Positions 1 through 12,100 of a stretch of 64,000 nucleotides of DNA are shown here, piece by piece. Positions within the stretch are counted from its first letter, which is position 1; the number at the start of each line of letters is the position of its first letter. A program made the translations under genes and the position numbers. The notes beneath the pieces were generated by a model. That model was not told the DNA's origin and ran no database searches. It was given only the letters and a program-made list of their open reading frames with translations. This DNA is from Pleodorina starrii (Eukaryota > Chlorophyta > Chlorophyceae > Chlamydomonadales > Volvocaceae): contig BRXU01000043.1 of NCBI GenBank assembly GCA_030267565.1, forward strand, positions 124,001 to 188,000, read 5' to 3'.

Positions 1-112
1 TGTGGCACATGTGCACGTGACACCCATCCTTACCCTCGCGCACCACCCCCCCTCACGCACCCCCGGTTTCGCCCCCCGCCCCCACACCCCCTCCCCCTCG
101 CCTCGCTCCCAC

Positions 113-3100
113 CTTCTCCACCGTGTTTACGGCGTCCTGGTCTCCGTTTCCGTAGTCCAGCATCAGCCCCCTACCCGCCGCCCGAACCTGCAGGTCCAAA
201 TTGTTGACCAGCGCCCGGGCGGCTGCCTGCTCGCCGGGGAAGTCGTACCTGGAGGAGATGAGGGGAGGGAAGGGGAGGGAGGAAGGGCGTGTGTGCATGC
301 GTGGGTTACGGAGGTACGGCAATCGTGTGTTTGGGGGGGAGGAGGGAAGAGAAGAATAGTGTTGGCTTGCGGACCAGTACTCAGGAGCCGCGCTTTTAAA
401 TTCTTGCGCCCCGTCGTCCGCCCTCCCTCGCTTGAGGGTGAAATTGCCCCCCCCCTTTTGCTGCAACCAGAACACATTACGGCAGCCAGCTTTCCCACCT
501 CCCCCCCTCTCTGCTGCGTCTGCACCCGCCGGCTCACCAGGCGAGGGTGATGCGCAGGGGTCCACCGAGCGCCGTCACACAAAACTGGTGCTGCTGCCCC
601 ACCGACAGAGCCGCTCCGTCCACCACCTGTGGGAGGGCGGGGGGAGGGGGGGTCAGGGAGTGATATGCTCCTTGATATAAAAATGAGTCACTGTGGACGG
701 TATTTAGCAAGCTGCCGCGGCCGCTGGAGGGGTTATCCACGCATAGGCCGGAGCCCGTAAACGGTATTGAATCAGAAAAAACTCCTTCCTGTCTGCAAGA
801 GAAAAACGAGGTAAACTTGCAAACAGCAAGAAAGTTAGATACAAACCGAGAGAGGAAGGGTGGACTGAAATGACAGTCCAAACAGGCAGTCCAAGCCGGG
901 AGAGTGGGGGAGGAGGGGGGTTTGGAGAGGGAGGTGGAAGGAGGGGTGCGCCGGGCCGGAGCCCCTCTTTTGGCTCTCGACTGCCACCGGAGGACTCGAC
1001 TCGACTTGACTTGTACTGCTCAAGAACGCAGCGCAGCGCAGCAAGCAAGCCATCATGCCAATTCTCTTCAATCCCCCAATCCCGCTTCAGGACGCCCCAT
1101 TGTTGACCCATTGTTTAGAGACCCCAATCATCAGCCCCCACATCGAACCCACACACTCGTTGTTCACGCCTAGAGCCCCAGACCAGATGCCACCCACCCA
1201 CCCACACCCCTCTCCTCCATACAGACACACACACGCCAAATCGGACCGGTCTCCTCCTTGGGCCCCGCCTGGCCCCTCGGCCCCCCCTCCCCAGCCTCCC
1301 ACCTCCCGCCTCCCAGCCCCCTTCCCTCCCCCCCTCCCCAGCCCCCACCTGCAGCCTCCATCCTGGGTTGTTGTAGGGGTTTGTGGCCAGGGGCAGCGAG
1401 TGCAGCAAGCTGAGGCGACCAAAGCCCTGCCGGTAGGAGGGTCCGTCCTCTAGTGGCATGCCGGTGTCCGACACAACTCCCTGGAAGCAGGAGGAGGGAG
1501 CGGCAGTGGAGGAGGAGGAGGAGGAGGGGGGGAGTGCGGTGCGTCATTGGCACCTGGTTGGGGCAACCCGACCTCCAGGAGGCCATTTAGCCGAGAGCAG
1601 GGGAGGGGGGAGGCACACAGGGGAGATGGGCAGCGGGGAGGAGGGTTATCCACGTATAGGCCGGGGGCCACGATCGGATCGGGGCCCGGCTGGGTGAAAT
1701 GAGGGCTTTCGGAGACGGCCACCATCAACCCCCCCCCTTTGCGCTCGCGGCCCTCCACTTCTCCCTCTTGCCCAGCCCCACCCTCCCGCCGTCGCTGCCC
1801 GCCTCACAGCTGTGAACCCTCTCCCTCTCCCCAACCCCCCCGCCATCTCCCCCTTTTCCCTCCCCCCCCCCACCGTCATGTGCTGTGCGCCCCCCAGCAG
1901 CACCGCCTTGATGAGGGGGCCGCTGGGGGGGAATCCACGTTCAGGGGTGCGGACCCCGTCAGGGTAGAAGCCGTCCGTGAAGTACTGCCGCACCTGGGGG
2001 GAGGGGCGCGTGTATGTGTGTGTGCGGGGGGGGGGGGTGCGTTGTCAGTTCGGTATCGCTTTTGTTGATGCAGAAACGGGAAGAATGAGTTGCAAGGAGC
2101 TGGAGCTGGATACGAAAACACGAAGGGCAGGTGGGAAGCGGCGGAAGAGGGGGTGGTGGCAGCGAAACGTGAGGGAAAGAAGGAGGGGAGAAGAGGGAGG
2201 GCGCAGCTGGTAGTCGTGGTGGCAGGGACCACGGGGGCTATGTGCAGGCCTAAACCATTTTGTTTACAGATAGCGTCGCGATGATGAAAGCCCCCCCAAG
2301 CTCATGTGCGGAGGCCAAGGGAGCGCGGCTGCCCGGTGGCGGATCCGAGCGCGTCCCAAGCTGATATCCGTACGCTGTCGTACCAGGAGTGCGGTACCAG
2401 CAACGACCGGTGTGGCCATGGATGTGCCCTGGGGTCGGGGAGGTGGGGGGGAATTTGAAGAGTGATTTTGCAAGAAAGAAACAAAAAACTGCGGACGTTG
2501 TAGTCTGAAGAACGACTGGATCTCTGTCAAGCTTCCCGAAAACGAACTGCTTACGGACTCCGATAGTTACCAATTATTTGCTTGTAGCCGACCAGTGGCT
2601 GCGCCGAACACCAAACGTGACGGCGCCCCAAACGAACTCGTGTCGGAGTCGTTCATGTAAGGCAGCGTGTCGGAGCTGTCACGCCGCCCACCGTATGAAA
2701 CGTAGTAGGCTAATGTTATAGTATTGTGAACTATTGACGAAGAGGTAAGCGTAGTTGGCTGATGGTAGCGAAGCGGAGAGCGAGAGCGGAGGGAATCGCT
2801 GTTGCTGGCATGCGCGTGCGTGAACCTAGTACCCCGCCCGAAAGCCCAAACAACGAGGCCTAACAGCGCAAGGGACATGTCAGCACGCAAACAACACTCA
2901 GGACACGAGCGCTTACCTGAAGGTGACCAGCGTTGCGGCGGCAGCCCAAGCAAGTGGCGAGGGGAAGGGCATGGTGACAGCATGGTTAGGCATTGATATA
3001 CAGGCAAAGGCAGGCAAAGGCAGGGATGCGGTGCGATGTATGTTGTGCAGCTGGAGGGGATCAACCAAAAGAAGTGAGTGGAAAGCAGTAAGCGGGCCCG

Positions 3101-6100
3101 TGCTATTTATGCCTTGGCAAGCAAGCAGTCGTACAGGTGGGGGGAAAGGCGAGAGGGGGGTATAAAGAAATGTCGCAGCAGAGATGGAGACGGCATTAGG
3201 GGGGCATGGTTCAGGGCAAGATGTGTGTGTGTGTGTGGGGGGGGGGGGGCAGAGAAGTGACTTGGGTGCAAACACGCTGGAAAAAGAGCCGAGGGATGGC
3301 GATTAACAATTTCCGTAGGTTAGGGCTGAGAATGGAACTCAGCGCATCAGCCCCCCGACCGTAGCCCCCCACCACCGCCACCGCCCGAGGAGGTAAATGC
3401 CGCACACACACGCTAGAAAGCGCGGCACAACACAGCAGCCACACAGCTCCATTGGCCGGCCGGCGGGCTGGACTGGGCTGGGCCTGCTTGCGCAATAGGT
3501 CCAGGCCTTCATTTCCTGCCTCGCCGATAAAAGCAGTTCCTTGATGCTTGTTGACCACCAAACGCATCCTTCCGCGCACCGACTCCCAGCCCGGAACGCT
3601 TCTTCTTCGGGCGACCCGAGGCAGCGTGCCTGGGGTGCCGGATAACCATGTGGTGCGCCCCCACCCGACTACAACCCCAACACTCCCCAGCCAGCCCGCA
3701 GCCCCCCCTCCCCCAGTTCCCGTTCAACAGCCCCCGCTTCACCCCACCCACCCCCCCCGCCCCTCCACTCACCGACATGGTGGTCAGGGCGATGGCTGGA
3801 TCGCAAGAGCCCTGCCGGCCAGCCAGCGAGGCGAGCTTGCTGGAGTTGGCGGATTGCACCGTGCCTTTGGGGGTGGAGGGGGTGGGGGTGGGGAAGCGGA
3901 GTGGTGGTGGTGGGGTGTGTGGGTGAGGGGTGTGGAGTGTGATCTGAGTGGGTGTAGGTGTGCGTGGGAGAGGAGAGTGGAGAGGAGGGCGAGAAGAAAG
4001 GCGGCTGCGCGGCTCACAGCCCTAACCTCCGCAAAGCATGCGGCGGCGTAAACGCTCCTTGCGAAGCTGCACGTGGCTTCTCCCACCACTACCACCATCA
4101 ATCGCCACCCTCCCCACGCATCTTATATGGGCCCCTACTCCCCACACACCCTCCCACGCACCTCCCCAGCCCCCCGCCCTCTTCCCAGCTCCCACCCCCA
4201 GCACCCCCCTTCCCGCCCCCCCCGCCCCCACCCCCAGCCCCACCCGGTGCCACGATATCCGGCTTGACCCGTCCGTCCGTGGTGGGCCCTACGGAGCTGT
4301 ACGGCGCAATGTCCTCGAAATCCGGATGGTCTAACGGCCTGCCGGTCTTGCTGAAAAACACCGATACCGTGCCTGGGAGGGAGTTGGGGAGTTGGGGAGC
4401 CAAGCAGGGAGGGAGTTGGGGAGCCAAGCAGGGAGGGAGTTGGGGAGTTGGGGGAGTTAGAGGGAGTTAGGACGTTGGGGAATCAGGGAGGAGGGAGGCA
4501 GGCAGGGCAAGGTGGCGAAAAGGGGACGAGGGTTAACGTCATTCGCAGGGAGCTTGGCCCAACCGGCTTTATGGCGAGAGAGGAAGCGGCAAGCCGGTGC
4601 GAGGGGGACCAAGGGGAGGAGGACAAACAGGCGGGTGACAGAGCGGGGGGGGGGGGTGGGGTTCAGCGGGCCGCAAGCGGTGTGATTCGCTCTGGGACAC
4701 GTGGATCATCCATCTGTGACACCGTAACAAACGATATTGGAGGTCCGTCACCTCCGGGGGGGGGAGGGGACAGCGCCACGCTGAGAAAGGAAGCTTCGCA
4801 GCTGCCGCAGTGCAGCTGGCTGGGGCCTACCGGGGCGGGGCTGAGGGCGGTATAGGAGCTGGGGCGGAGCGGGGGGGGACGGGCGGCAACGGCCTAGGCG
4901 GCGACGGGGAAACGCGCAGCAGCGTATCACGACGTTCCTGGTGGATAGCTCTAGCTCTAGCGCAACGTCCCGCCAGCCGACCCCCAAACACAACGCCGAA
5001 TCACGCCCTTGCCCGGGGCTCTCACTCCCACCCGACCCCGTTCCCCCTCTTCCCCTGCCGCCGCGTCCCACCCACCCGCCTCCACCGACGCTTTGAGCCA
5101 CATTCCGGTGGACAGGGGCACCGATCCCAGGGGCAGCACCACGGAGCCAGCCACGTAGTCCGAGGTGGGACTCATGGCGAAGTAGCCGCTGTCCTGGAGG
5201 TGCAGAGAGGAGGTGCAGCGAGGGGGAGGGAGGTTGTGACAGTGCGTTGCGAAGTTGGTACTACTGGGTGCAACCGCCAGGCATCAAGATTCAAGAACAG
5301 CGAGGGGGGAAGGGCAAGGGGGGGTAACAAGGATAAGACCGCAGCGGTGGAAGGGACAACGGAGAGGGGAGGGAAGTGGGCTTGAGAGTGGGAGGCGACA
5401 ACGGTGCTGGTGGGGGCATGGCAGGGAGTGGGGGCGGGAGTCTATGGCGCTGGGGAGAAGGCAGGAGAGAGGGCGGCAGGGAGAGAGGGAGGGCAGGCGG
5501 CTTGAAAGGGAAGGTGAATGCAGTGGGCGCAAACAGCGCAAGCGGCGCAATCGGAGAAAGCAGGCGCGTGTGGATGGGCTGGCGGGTGCTCCTCTGCAAC
5601 AACCGCCGCCGCCCAGGTAAGTGGCCGCGAGCCGCAGGAAGCGAGCGACTTTGGAGGTCAGATGGAAAAATGGAGTCAACGGTGGGATATGGGTACGGGG
5701 CCGCATGGGCTGCGGGCTGGCGCTAGGGGATTGGCGGTGGCGGTGCTCTCGCTGGGTGGCCCTGGCGGCTCCCTCCACAGCAACCGGAATGCGCCGCATG
5801 CCCCCCTGCGCCACGCCGCCGTCTTGACAACTGAGACACCTACGGCTCCCTCGCGCCCTCTCGAAGTGCTCTCCCGCCCTCCCCCCCCTTCCCTTCCCAT
5901 CTCTCCGGACTGTCCTGCTACATTCCCTCCACCCCATTTCCCTCCCCCCTTCTCTGGGCCCGTTCGCTAACTCCGCCTCGGTTCCTTCGCTGCAATCCTA
6001 CTTTTCATTCTCCTCCCCCTCCTGCCCGCCTCCCTGCCCGCCCTCCCCCCCCACACCCCTTCCGCTCCGTCTCACCTTGACGTCGTTGTACACGATCACC

Positions 6101-9100
6101 GCCCTGGCCCCCGCCGCGGCGGCGTACCGGGCCTTCTCCGTAAAGTAGCACCCGCCTCGCTGAACCAACACAACCTTGCCGGGTACGGCACCTGACAATG
6201 AACGCAAAGAAGGAGGAGGGCGAGGAGGAGGATAACGGGTTGCTGACAGGAGTGGAAGGATTGATGACGAGGGGTGCGGGCAGGTTGATGCAAGAGCAAC
6301 GGAGGGCGGGTCGACAGGCCTCACGGCCCCCTCGCGGGCGGGCAGCGCGGGCTCGTCCGGCTCACCTGCATTGGCTAGGCCGGTGCATGCGTTCTCCGGG
6401 TTGGCCACCACCAGCCCCGTGAGGCCCGTCACACTGCCGCTGCCAGAGTCAAGATCCAGACCGAAGCTGGCCTTGACCACCCGCACAGACCGCGTGAAGC
6501 GCTGCAGAGTGGGGGGGACGGGCGAGGGTTTTAGGGTTTAATCAGGGTTTGAAGAGGTAACAAGGAAAGACGACACCGTCTGGGTTGGTAAGCAGGGGGT
6601 AAGCACGGGGTAAGATACCGCAGCAAAGGGGCGGAGACGGCAAAAGGGGTAATAATGGGTTGGTAAGCATGGGTTGGTGGCGGTAGTGCAAGTGTAGTAG
6701 GCGGGTGACAGGGGGTTGAAGGGGGGCGTTCGCGCACGCGTGTGTCAACTCTGCCCAAGATGCATCGCGTGCTAGGCTGTGGCCCTTACCCCTCCCCTCA
6801 ACCGCCTAACCGCCAACGTGAGTTTGTCTCGTCGCCTCCGTCCCTCCACTTTCGTTTTTTCCCTTAAACCCCCCCTTCCCTCCCTTCCCTAAGGCCCCCT
6901 GCTCCCCACCGTCTGCCCCGGCAGGTCCAGGTGCACGGTCATGTTGCTCATCGCCACCCAGGGAGCCCGGGAGAAGCCGCTCTGAGGGACAGGAAGAAAG
7001 AGGGAGGGTGGTGGGTGGGTGGATGAAATGGACCGAAACAACAGAAAAGGGAGAGGGCTAATGGGGGCGGGTGAGAGAGAGAGAGCGAAATGCGAGGTTG
7101 GGGGCAGGGGCCCAAAGGAGCGAAGCGGCGGGGAGCTGGGCGGTGCGGGGTGGGAGGTTGAGAGACGCTCAAGTGCGGGGTGCGGGGGGCCCGGGCGGCC
7201 CGAGGGAAAGAAGATGCCCAACACCACGGCCGAGAGCGCTTCCGAGGATCCCCCATTTTCCCATGCCACGTGTGACCAGCTTGCCGCAAACACCGCTACC
7301 CGTCCGCCCCTCGTCCTGCGCCTGGGCCACCTGGCCCCCCCCCACCCCCACCCGGAGCATCGCCAACCGCCTCCTCAGCCGCCTGCCCCCTCGTCAGCCC
7401 CCACCCCAACCCCAACCCCGGCTTCGCCCTCTCGGGCCTCCTGCCCTCCTCAGGTCTCCCCCGCCGCGACCCCCTCCTCTGCCGGATGGGACCGAATCGC
7501 TCGTCGGACCGCTCTCGCTCTCGCTCTCCCTCAGGTTCCTACTCCCCTCCACTCCCACCTCTCCCCTGCCCTCTTCTCACCGCGCCGATGGACAGGGTTG
7601 CCCCCACCGCGATCACATTCTTGGCGACGGCGGGGGAGGTGACGGTGCCGCGGGTGGAGCCGGGGTTCTTGTCGCCGTAGTTGCCTGCAAGGGGGCCAGG
7701 GGCGGGGGGCCAAGGGGCGGGGGTTGGAGGCGGGAAGTGGGGGCGGGGGGACGGGTTTGAAAAGAGGTGTGAGGTGAGGGGCGAAGGGCACCGCCCAGTC
7801 GATTATGGGCGAAGTGATGGAAAGCAGGTCCACCGCCAGCAACCGAGGAGTTTACAAGGGAGACAAGGAAAGGGGCGGGTTGGGGCGGAAAGCGAAGAGA
7901 TGGGGTGCGGGAGAGGGCGCACCGGAGGACAACACTCTACATAAGCCAAGTTCGCGCTCGGGGTTTGAGGGGGGTGGGGTGCGACGTACAGTATGGCATT
8001 CAAAGCGCAGCACCGCGCGCTTATGCGGTGCACGCGCAGCACAGCGCCTACCTGCCGCGAAGACCGACACAAAGTCCTGGTTATTGAATGTGAATCGGTC
8101 CAGGGAGGCAGACATCGAGTCGTACGCGGTCAGCTCCGAGCCCCACGAGTCGCTGTGCACGCGTGCGCCCATGCGGTACGTCAGGTTGAAGTACGAGCGG
8201 TACAGGTCGCCGGGCGTCCAGACCTGCCGTACAGTACGAACATGGCGGAAGAGGACAGGGCCAGAAGGAGCGCGAGAGAGGGGGCGACGACTTCAAGGGG
8301 AAGGGCCCAAGGGGACGGTCGTCCTGACATTTGGTTGTGATCCGGCCGGATGCGGCCGGACGCGGGTGTGCGGAGCGCGGAGGGGATTTGGGGCTCGGCG
8401 AGCACGGAGGGTGCAGCGCCAGCAGAGGGAAGCACAATGAGCGCAGTGTGTTGCAGTGCGGTGCGGGCGCGGTGCATCAGTAGGGGAGGGCGTGCAGCCG
8501 TGGTGGTGGGACCGGGCGGCGAGGACGGCGGAGGAAGGGGGACGGTAGGAGGGGGGTGGAGCGGAATGCCGAGGGCGGAAAGGGGGAGGCGAGCCTCCTG
8601 CCCCACTCACCCCGTCCGAGCTGCCTCGGCTGAGGTCCAGGAAAGCAATCTTGGCGGCCGGGGCCTGGCCCGTCCCTTGAGGCAGCGGATCGTCCGTGAA
8701 ATTCGCGTTGCCGTACCTGTCGCGATAGCACGGCACATTGCACGGCAGGTCAGCGCCGTGGTTCGAAAGGGGGAGGTGGTCGGGCGCTGGTGGTCGGGCG
8801 CTGGAGGCCGCGCCGCCACGAGCTGACACTGCCGCCGACAGCCCGTAGCTCAAGCCTTGCAACGTTGCGGTGCGCGGGTAGAGATCCCCACACACAACCA
8901 TCGGCATTGCTGTGCGATCTGCGTGTTTCCCGCTCGCATCTGATCCTCCCGATGCATGCATGCACCCCTCCCAAACACAAAAGCCGCATATACCGCATGT
9001 TCGCACCTGGAGACGCTCCGCGTCACTCGGCGCACAATGTCTCTCTCGCCCGTCTCACTCGACGCATTCGCCACCACGAACCCACATCCCGACCCCGTTG

Positions 9101-12100
9101 TACGCACATCCACGCCATCCATGTCGTTTTTAACTGCCGTCGGCGGGCCACGCCTAGCCCTCGCCCCAAAGCCCCCGGCCCTCGCAGACACCCTATCCCT
9201 CCCCCCAGCGGCGGCAGCCCCTTTCCGAATCCTCATCTCTTCCTCCAACCTGGCCCCCATTCCCCCCGCCCCGTAGGCGCCCTCCCACCATCCCCACCGC
9301 CTCCTCCCCCACCACCCATTCCCTTCCCTTCCCTGCCCCCCGTCTCCACTACCGCATTCCGCTCCCAGCCCTCCCCCCCACCTCCCCCCTCCCCACCTGC
9401 TCCCCACCAACGTCCCCGACACGTGCGTCCCGTGTCCAAAGCTGTCCACCATGTCCTGAACCAGCGCCAGGTAGTAGCGGACCTTGCGGTGCTGCTCGCT
9501 GGAAAAATACTGCGAGTCAAGGGAAGGGGAGGGGGGTCAGGGAGTGATATGCTCATTTATAGGAGGGAAAGCGGAGGGAAGAGAGAAGGAAGGAAACATG
9601 AGGGAAGGAAGGAAGTCAGATCGTTGAATGAAGTCGGTCGATTCGGGGACCTGACAGGCTGACAGGCACCAGACACTCGGAAGAGGTAGGGTAAGGCTTG
9701 AGGGGTGGGGCTTGGGGGTTAGGAAATGACGCGAGTGGGGGTATGGGGAGGTGAGAGGGACAAGGGATGTGGGCGGGGCGAGGGCGGCTCGGGGGTGTGA
9801 TGGGGGCGGGTCAATAGGTTCGGGTGTCCTGTCAGCAGCGCGGGGGGTGTTGGTGGGGCTTGCGGATCGAAGAGGCGCAGGCAGGGGCCGAGAGGAGAAG
9901 TAACGGCCGTTACCTGCCAGGCCTGCTGAGCCCAGGACCCAAGCACGTCGCCGGTGCAATACCCCCCGCCCCCCACCTCCCCGGACCGAGCGGCCCTGCT
10001 TGTCATGACCCGCTGCCCTCCCTGCTTGCCCTGCCCCGCCCTCCCCCCTCCCCCGCACCTGCATTCCGTTGTCGACCTGTGTCGACATGTTCACGGAGCT
10101 GTCGTAGAAGAAGCAGTTGCCGTAGTCGAGACCGCTGTCACCGCAGCCGACGATCTGCGGCAGTGGAGGGCGGGCGGGCGGGCAGACAGAGGGGCCAGGG
10201 GCGGGCGGCCCGAGGAGGATGTGGGGCGTGCCGGCTTGCAGGGAAAAGAATGCGGAATCGAGTGGTGTGGTTGACGGGGCTGGATGAATCCCGACACGGC
10301 GACGGAGAGAGGCCCGGATGCTCACTCACTTCCACATATGCACAGGCAGAGGCAGGCGGGCTCGAGGTTGGCAAGGCAGCTGCTCCAAGGCTCAAGCGAA
10401 CCGGAGGTTAAGTTGAGCCGTTGGGAGGAGCTGACTTCGCTGCTGTCGATCCGCGTTGCGCCCACTTGGCCCACCCTACATCCACCGCCCGAGGCCCAGG
10501 CCGCCCACCCGTCCCATTCTTCTATTCCGCCCTCCCACCCACCTCACCTGGTTCCTGCCGTCCACCCCCGCCGCCCAGAAGGGGTGCGATGAGGGCGCCG
10601 TCACGTTGTTCTTGACGGCTGGCCAGTTGCCTCCCGTCTGAACGATGGCCCCTGCCGCCAGGTTGTGCAGCCGGGCGGAGATGCGGGGGGACAGCCAGGA
10701 CACCTGCGGGGCGGGTGGTATAAGAGAAGATAACGCAGCGAGAAAGGGTGGTAGTGGCGGGAAAGCGCGATGCGGGAGCGGGGAGGGGGGAAGAGTATAA
10801 CAGACCAGGGATGCGGGAGGTGGGAGGGGAGGGCGGGATGGAGAACTTAGCACAATATATTGCCAGTTACACGACGACAACTCAGAATCCATTGAGATCG
10901 CAACTTTTATTTTATGAAATAAAAAAATTCGGGGCATTCCGCAGAGGCAGAGGGGGCCAGGGAGGTAAAGTAGGACAGTCCGAGCAGGCGGGCTGACAGG
11001 CTGACCTACGGAGGCCGAAAGCAGGAGGGGAGGGAGGGGAAGAGGGGGTACGGGGGGATGCGCCACAGGGGCGGGATGGCTGGGGGCTGCGGCAGGGCGC
11101 TGGCGGCGATGGGGCAAGGCGGCGTTGGGGGACGTGGGTTCTAGAGGTGCCAGTTTTCCGGGGTGGGTGGGTGGGGCAGGTGGGGTGGGGCGGGGTGGGG
11201 TGAGAGTGCATTCTACTGCGAGGCGCAGCGTCGCCTTCGGACACCGGCACGTCAACGACTCCGTGCGTTTTCCCAATGTGACCCAACCACCCACCCACTT
11301 CCTGGGGCACCACACCCAAATGCTCGGGGCGAAGAACTCACGATCCCTCCCTCCTCGCATGCGCACACCCTTCCACATACAGATCACATTGGTACCGAAG
11401 GCACGTCGTCCTTTGGGCTGCCTGGTGCCCGCCCTCCCTGACACCCATCCTCACCCTCCCACAATCTGCTACCTGAAAGGCGGCTTGCCCTAGCTAGCAA
11501 GTACCAATGCCGCGCTCCAATGCCGCACTCCACTCTCGGCCCCTCTCCCCAATGCATCGCCGCCCCGCCCCCACCCCCGCCCCGCCCCGCCCCGCCCCTC
11601 CTTCATGACCCCCCACCCGCCTGCGGCGCCTCCGCCAGCCACTCCACAGTCGCCTCCAGAGCCTCCGGACACACCCCCACCAGCAGCAGCTCAGGGGACC
11701 CAAAGTCCGGCTCCAACAGAGGGGGGCAGTCGGGCGGGGAAAGGGCCGACAGCGGCGCGAGCCAGTCGGCGGCGGCGGCGGCCGCCGGATGGTACGACGA
11801 CGCGCCGCCGCGGATCCGCCGCCGCCGCTGCTGGCTTCCCCCAGCGGCCCGGCTGCTAGCGCCGACGTCACCACCCCTGGAGTCGTTCTGGTCGTTGTTG
11901 TCACTGCCGGCCTGGCCCTGCTGTCAAGAGGTACAGAGGTAACATGGGTGGCATGCAGACAGTGCATGAGGGGCAGCGGACTCCCGTGAGGTTCTGGTTT
12001 CAAGGTCTTCATTCCTCCAGGAAATGGACGGGATCGGCATTGTCCAAGCTCGGAGGAGCGGGGAGCGAGGGGGTTAGAGAGTGATTAGGGAGCGGGGGGG

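Noticed and set aside
6528..6550. Interstitial telomere-like repeat (GGGTTTTAGGGTTTAATCAGGG)
   Set aside because: Only about one and a half units of the algal TTTTAGGG repeat, inside a protease intron; likely chance. A similar single unit near 48330 is rejected for the same reason.
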